Of a stretch of DNA of 64,000 nt, positions 59,701 through 64,000 are shown in pieces. The DNA comes from Lates calcarifer (taxonomy: Eukaryota; Chordata; Actinopteri; Centropomidae), in NCBI RefSeq assembly GCF_001640805.2, contig NC_066854.1:10907775-10971774 (forward strand), read 5' to 3'. Position 1 is the stretch's first letter. Every line of letters starts with the position of its first letter. The notes beneath the pieces are model-generated. The model searched no databases. It was not told the DNA's origin and was given only the letters and a program-made list of their open reading frames with translations. Made by a program: the position numbers and the translations under genes.

Positions 59701-60695
59701 AAACACCTTCTCATAAAACTTCTTTCTCTCCATCTCTTCCAGGTATTTGTTCAACTTCCGGGGTGTGGCAGCCAGCTTCCGCTTCAAACATCTCTTCCTC
59801 TGTGGTTCTCTGGTGTTTCACGTGGGGGATGAATGGCAGGAGTTCTTTTACCCACAGCTCAAGCCCTGGGTCCACTACATCCCAGTCAAGCAGGATCTCT
59901 CTGATCTCAGGTACCATATCCATGCTCCATACCTGATTTCCTGCCTCTTCAACACCACAACTGCAAATTATTTTCATTATCAATTAACTTGTCGGCTGTA
60001 AGTATCCAAATTGGCGTCTTCAGATGTCCTGTTTTGTGTGACCAACAGTCCAAAAACCCAAAGATATTTAGTTAAAAATCAGGTAAAACAGAGAAAAGCA
60101 GCAAGTTGTCACAGCTGACAAACTGAGATCAGCAAAGGTTTGGCTTCTCTTCAAGAGGAATGATGTGTGAAAGTGTTACAGCAGCAGAAACTGGACAAGT
60201 TTCATGTTACTCTTCACACACCTGTGTGCTTCATTTAAATTCATAATGATAAGAAACGATACTGAGGGCACGTTTCAGTAAAACACAGGTGTGTGAATCT
60301 CCTTTCCATAGATGTTAACTGTTAATATGCCTTTACATGTCCTGTGTCCTCAGGGAACTCCTACAGTTTGTTAAAGAGAACGATGACATAGCACAGGAAA
60401 TTGCTACAAGGTAACGGATCATATTTGATGGTTGAATTTTAATGGAAACTTGTATCAGCCATGTATCACTTTCTCTACTTAAGCGCTTATGAGAAATTAA
60501 AGCAGTGTCTGACTTTCTGCTTCTCCCCCTCCCTGCAGAGGGAAGGAATTCATTCTCAACTACCTGCAGATGCAAGATGTTTCCTGCTACTGGGAGAGAC
60601 TCCTCACTGAGTTTAGCCAGCTTCTCACCTACAAACCCAAAAGAAAGAATGGCTACAACCAGATCGCCCACAAACCCATCAAGACGGAGCTATAA
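56716..60695 (+). CDS. poglut1: poglut1, protein O-glucosyltransferase 1 (whole coding span, 11 exons)
   Basis: POGLUT1 (Rumi, KTELC1) transfers glucose from UDP-glucose to serine in EGF repeats of Notch and similar proteins in the ER. Exons: 56716-56788, 57448-57538, 57719-57862, 57949-58084, 58175-58296, 58725-58784, 59163-59262, 59438-59496, 59743-59910, 60354-60410 and 60539-60695. The total is 1167 nt (388 aa; human 392), with all phases agreeing. The signal peptide is about residues 1-23. RDYPQ carries D129, equivalent by alignment to human D133, the proposed catalytic residue. [20 protein letters not shown] lies at 160-179, FFRGSRTSPERD around R214, and [18 protein letters not shown] follows. 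The C-terminus KTEL is an ER-retention signal. The start has a good context (AAAATGG). Confidence 0.96.
56789..57447 (+). other. poglut1 intron 1 (659 bp)
   Basis: Nothing recognised. Confidence 0.8.
57448..57538 (+). CDS. poglut1: poglut1 exon 2
   Basis: It encodes [20 protein letters not shown] then [10 protein letters not shown], including the conserved cysteine cluster (C-x4-C-x-C). The donor is GTGAGT. Confidence 0.92.
57719..57862 (+). CDS. poglut1: poglut1 exon 3
   Basis: It encodes [20 protein letters not shown] through [21 protein letters not shown]. The acceptor is 'tctgtttcag' and the donor is GTAAAG. Confidence 0.93.
57949..58084 (+). CDS. poglut1: poglut1 exon 4, catalytic aspartate
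   Basis: It encodes [20 protein letters not shown], then [20 protein letters not shown] and VFSFSK. The RDYPQ motif holds D129. Confidence 0.94.
58175..58296 (+). CDS. poglut1: poglut1 exon 5
   Basis: It encodes [20 protein letters not shown], then [20 protein letters not shown], the most conserved glycosyltransferase core of the family. The acceptor is the weak 'ttgagtag'. Confidence 0.93.
58297..58724 (+). other. poglut1 intron 5 (428 bp)
   Basis: AT-rich with a possible decayed family B repeat around 58500-58680. Otherwise nothing. Confidence 0.6.
58725..58784 (+). CDS. poglut1: poglut1 exon 6
   Basis: It encodes [20 protein letters not shown]. The donor is GTCAGT. Confidence 0.92.
58785..59162 (+). 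other. poglut1 intron 6 (378 bp)
   Basis: Nothing recognised. Confidence 0.8.
59163..59262 (+). CDS. poglut1: poglut1 exon 7
   Basis: It encodes [20 protein letters not shown] then [14 protein letters not shown]229 corresponds to human D233, the residue changed in a human POGLUT1 muscular dystrophy (by memory), and it is intact here. Confidence 0.94.
59438..59496 (+). CDS. poglut1: poglut1 exon 8
   Basis: It encodes [19 protein letters not shown] plus two bases. The donor is GTAAGC. Confidence 0.92.
59743..59910 (+). CDS. poglut1: poglut1 exon 9
   Basis: It encodes [20 protein letters not shown], then [20 protein letters not shown] and [15 protein letters not shown], essentially identical to human in its first half. 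It forms part of the nucleotide-sugar-binding side of the fold. Confidence 0.95.
59960..60135 (+). repeat. Dispersed repeat, family B, in poglut1 intron 9
   Basis: 'caaattattttcattatcaa' is followed by 'gtccaaaaacccaaagatat' and 'aaacagagaaaagcagcaag', the typical order for this element. Confidence 0.65.
60354..60410 (+). CDS. poglut1: poglut1 exon 10
   Basis: It encodes [18 protein letters not shown] plus two bases. The donor is GTAACG. Confidence 0.92.
60539..60695 (+). CDS. poglut1: poglut1 exon 11 and stop
   Basis: It encodes [20 protein letters not shown] through [20 protein letters not shown] to IKTEL and TAA at 60693-60695. KTEL at the very end is the ER-retention variant of KDEL that gave the gene its old name. 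Confidence 0.95.
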
Positions 60696-61120
60696 GACCG
60701 AGACTCTGCAGGACCAGGGCAGTCATAGTTAAGGGAAACTCTAGATAATGAATGTAATCTCCACCACAACATATGATTGTTTGTGTTCCATATTTGTCTG
60801 AATCACAACAGTTTTTTTAGCTAATGTAAAGTCTAAGGCTTTGACCAGGTACTTCACATTTATTTTAGTCTAATGTAGAGCACATTGGTTTATTCCTACA
60901 AGCAGTGTGGCTTTACAAGAGTAACAGTTACAAGAGACATAGCCTAGTATTACACAGTTATAGGTGCAGGTTAGTGAGTTCTTCAGGTGCCATTTACAGT
61001 ATACACCAAGTCTTCATAGATCATTTTCTGGTTCAGTGTTCCTGTCCTGTTTTATGCCGACTGTCTAAACTCACCAGCAAGGAAACATCTATTATAAGTG
61101 TGTTATTAAACTTTTTACTC

Positions 61121-61465
61121 GTTAAAGGGGCATTCCACAGATTTTACACGTTAAGGTCAGTGTACTCATCATAAGGAATATTACTGAGCCTGTAAAAACA
61201 GTTGTATGTTTTCTGTGGCTCAGGAGGGGGGAGACACCTGTGTATAGACTTGAACAGGGGGAGCAGTGTTTAAATTATGTGGCAGGGAGTATCTAATGAA
61301 AAATTGATTTATGGGAATTGTAGGATTCTGTGTTTTTTGAGTTTGACCTATAGTAGGGACTAAAAGTCATGATATTTTGACTTCTGCTGCTCAATTTTGA
61401 CCACCATTTTTATTATTTTTTAAAATCTTGTGAGTCACCCATTTTCATGAAAGTACCCCTTTAAC
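61121..61465 (+). mobile_element. Miniature inverted-repeat element (MITE), 345 bp
   Basis: It starts 'gttaaaggggcattcc' and ends 'aagtacccctttaac', so the termini are inverted over about 12-15 bases. It has no coding capacity. A truncated relative lies at 14013-14142. I could not see a clear target-site duplication, so the superfamily is left open. Confidence 0.65.
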
Positions 61466-62641
61466 ATGCAGCATAAAGCCTTGCATCTTTAATATTATCT
61501 TGGCTGGGCTTCAGACAGTTTTTCAGGAAAATCTGACCTGTGGATTTTCAATTTTTTGTTTTGAATTAGCATTTGAATTTCAACATGGTCATCCATAATG
61601 ACATACAAAGATGGAGTAACAGAAGTTCAGTGCCTTGCTAAAGAAAAATGACAAGTTGTGGAGTGATATTGTTTAGGCTGTTGCTTAAATTGAGCCCCTG
61701 ACCTTTTGAAAAATTTCCACAGACCATCAAAACTAATGAAAACATTGCACTCTCAGCTGTGGAGCACCTACAACTCTAAATACTAGAATTAGAGTTAAGT
61801 GTGAGGTTGACTGTTGAGGCTGATGTATCAATAATAATATTGGCTATGGATGTCACGCTGCTACATATTTAATGTAGTCTATTTAATTAGGAAAGTTCCT
61901 TGAAAACTGAAGTGACTTTGCAATTTCATTATCTGACTTTTTTTTGTATGCCTCCTCTGAAACTCTGATCTAACAGTTTAAGTCTGTATCTCATGTTCAC
62001 ATAGACCTGAGGAATGACCAAAAGTGATACTTACTCACCTGATAGTTAATTTTAAATAGACTGAATAGACAGAGATTTTGAACATGTAGTTTACAGTCAG
62101 CATCAGTTTTGCTACATCACCCTCTACTGGACAACTGGAGAAACTCCAGCAGACTGTTACAACTAAGCCATACACTGTGGTATGCAGTGTCAGTGTCTGT
62201 ATTTTGATGGGCTCTGATATAGTTTTCATAACTTCAGAATACTAAAGAATAACTAACAACCTTTCATTCCACACAAAGTGCCAACAGAGAGCAATAATGA
62301 CTTTAGATTCTTTTGTTTTATTTTGATGTGCGGATGTGAAAAGAAACACTTGTTAACGTTAACTGTTTTTACTTTTTGAAGAGAATTTGTCTTTGTGTTG
62401 AAGACAGATGATGTATAATTGATGCAGGATGATGCTGAATATGTTGTAGTATTCGCATTGTACTGCGAACAAGCAGATTCTCACTAATGTTAGGTCATGT
62501 CATTTTTTACAGTCTGTTTTACTCTGTGCTGAAGATTGTCCTATTAGATTGTTGATCTGACCAAAAAGCTGTGATTATGTGCCTGATCGTGTGACATTCA
62601 GGTTGTTGTCATGGCTCGTGCAGCAATTTTATTTTTATGCC

Positions 62642-62647
62642 AATAAA
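62642..62647 (+). terminator. Polyadenylation signal of poglut1
   Basis: AATAAA about 1.95 kb after the stop, followed by T-rich sequence ('ttttttctttttcttttc' like, 62675-62700). This fits cleavage near 62660. Confidence 0.65.
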
Positions 62648-62819
62648 CAGTTTGGTTCTTAAAACATGTTTAGTTTAGTTTTTTCTTTTTCTTTTCATGT
62701 CTTTGTCAGTGCTTATTACATTTACAGTGTGTACAGTTTTGTAAACTTTTGCAATCAGCACTAGTTTTTTGGGTAGAAATTATGTACTCATGCTTTTAGT
62801 TATTTAATGCATCATGCAG

Positions 62820-62935
62820 TAGAAAGCTCAGTCCTCCACCGACGGGCGGCGCTGTTTTCAGATTTCATCTGCGGCGCTGCGTTCACTGACCGAGGTCAGA
62901 GGTCGGAACGCCGGTGTGATGTCGGAAAGTCACAG
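62820..62935 (+). other. Probable promoter and first exon of the next gene
   Basis: CpG dinucleotides are dense here (e.g. 'gacgggcggcgctg' and 'gaacgccggtg') in otherwise AT-rich DNA. The patch ends in a strong donor, CACAG|GTAAGA at 62936. An ATG at 62919 opens MSESH and is cut by that donor in phase 2. Whether the exon is coding or only leader cannot be told, and I do not recognise the gene. The start is placed approximately. Confidence 0.5.
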
Positions 62936-64000
62936 GTAAGAAACAACAGAAGGGCAACAATGAGAAAATGAAATGACAGCATTATCTGGAATAGTTGTTC
63001 ATTAACTAGGGTTTCTGCTCTTCGTTAAAGAAACGGTCATTACAGAGGAGTTCCGCTCCGCGTCCTGGTAAACTACTTTTCCTCAGTAACATTAGAGGGT
63101 GATAGCATGCAAGCAATTAGCACTGAGGCTCCCATAATCCGACAGGTACGCTTATTTAGGCATTGCCTGTCGTTTTTGAACGACCAAAGCATGTAAACAC
63201 ACGACTGAGATATAAACCATAATTCTACGTTTCGTGAGAAATTATAACGTGAAGTAGAGGAGAAATAAAGGCAGTGAGACGTTAGCCTAGCTAACGGCAC
63301 TGGAAAGTCAGTCTGACTTGTCGCAGCTGTGCATCGTTAGGCTGATTAGGACTGTAGCGATGCAGGACGCCTTTCATACATGGCTGCGGGTGTCTTTATT
63401 ATTATATCATTATTTATTCATATTTCTCGTACTTTGTAAATTAGTAGTCTGTTCTATGGAGCAGCACAGGTATTGTTAAATACATATTTCTAAGTTAACA
63501 CCGCTCAAAACTTGTTAGCAAGCTAACTTAGCTTGACCAGCACATAGAAACAGCCAACAGCCTTACATTCATAACTGATATTTAACCAAAGCGACAGCTA
63601 TTCACATTTGTGAAGCTATTAGCAGAAAATGTTGGGAGTCTTAACTGGATAAAAGTCTAAAATGTATATATGTTTATTATCAGAATTAGAGTTTATCACT
63701 TTTATATCCATATTTATGAATAGTTTTAGTATTATACTGCATTCCCAGGAGTCTTCCACGTTATGAATCGAGAAAAGACGACATACAGTATATCTTGAAA
63801 TAAATACAGACAGTATGGAATAAACAGTGGACTATAAAAAATCTTATTCATTTAGCATTCACCTCCACCATAACAAGAATGCTTCTGAAAAATTGTTGCT
63901 TTGATATATTAAATGATTGTGCTTTGTCTTTATTGGGTGGCATCTCCAGGTCTTGGAGCCAAACTTGTAAAGACACAGTCACCTTTTTTCTTAATCTACG
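62936..64000 (+). other. Tail of the window, probably first intron of an unknown gene
   Basis: AT-rich. No further exon, repeat or RNA gene was recognised. Confidence 0.5.

Larger units (their letters stand above)
60696..62660 (+). other. poglut1 3' UTR
   Basis: About 2 kb of AT-rich non-coding sequence from the stop to the AATAAA at 62642. It includes a complete miniature inverted-repeat element at 61121-61465. Confidence 0.7.

Noticed and set aside
1..64000. Search for CRISPR, tRNA, rRNA or viral genes
   Set aside because: The repeats are microsatellites or dispersed fish elements without spacer structure. I saw no tRNA-like cloverleaf, ribosomal RNA or retroviral coding region.

Overview
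The window is nuclear DNA of a bony fish, most likely a spiny-rayed teleost. It has intron-split vertebrate genes with GT-AG junctions, fish-type dispersed elements, and long TG, GA and AT microsatellites. There is no bacterial-style gene packing, and I saw no tRNA, rRNA or CRISPR. All identifications come from reading the sequence and from memory of the vertebrate families; no search was run.

Layout. (1) 1-42849, plus strand: vangl1, a four-pass planar cell polarity membrane protein. There are 8 coding exons between 5682 and 42849 (527 aa), and the 5' untranslated part of the first starts at about 5470. Any earlier non-coding exon and the main promoter were not found. The introns are long (8.5 and 16 kb near the 5' end). 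(2) 42850-49532: tail-to-tail intergenic region with the vangl1 3' UTR, a short Tc1/mariner-like element and a GC-richer block. (3) 49533-55968, minus strand: casq2, the sarcoplasmic-reticulum calcium buffer calsequestrin 2, in 11 coding exons. As printed it carries one extra base at the exon 10/11 junction. (4) 55969-56715: a 747 bp shared upstream region between the divergent start codons of casq2 and poglut1. (5) 56716-60695, plus strand: poglut1, an ER protein O-glucosyltransferase (11 exons, 388 aa, ending KTEL), followed by a roughly 2 kb 3' UTR that contains a miniature inverted-repeat element. (6) 62820-64000: a CpG-richer patch ending in a strong splice donor, probably the first exon of a further gene whose body lies outside the window.

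The three genes share no pathway. VANGL1 patterns tissue polarity, CASQ2 stores calcium in muscle, and POGLUT1 glucosylates EGF repeats of Notch-type proteins. The vangl1-casq2 pairing matches the human VANGL1-CASQ2 neighbourhood on chromosome 1p13, mirrored by VANGL2-CASQ1 on 1q23, and this supports both paralogue calls. POGLUT1 lies elsewhere in human (3q13), so the casq2-poglut1 head-to-head pair is an arrangement that human lacks.

The most interesting observations are: a TATA-preceded candidate alternative first exon inside vangl1 intron 2, whose 56-codon frame ends in a donor in the right phase to join vangl1 exon 3; a pair of identical in-frame donors 27 nt apart in vangl1 exon 5; the one-base discrepancy in casq2; and a 16-bp-arm inverted repeat in the casq2/poglut1 divergent promoter.
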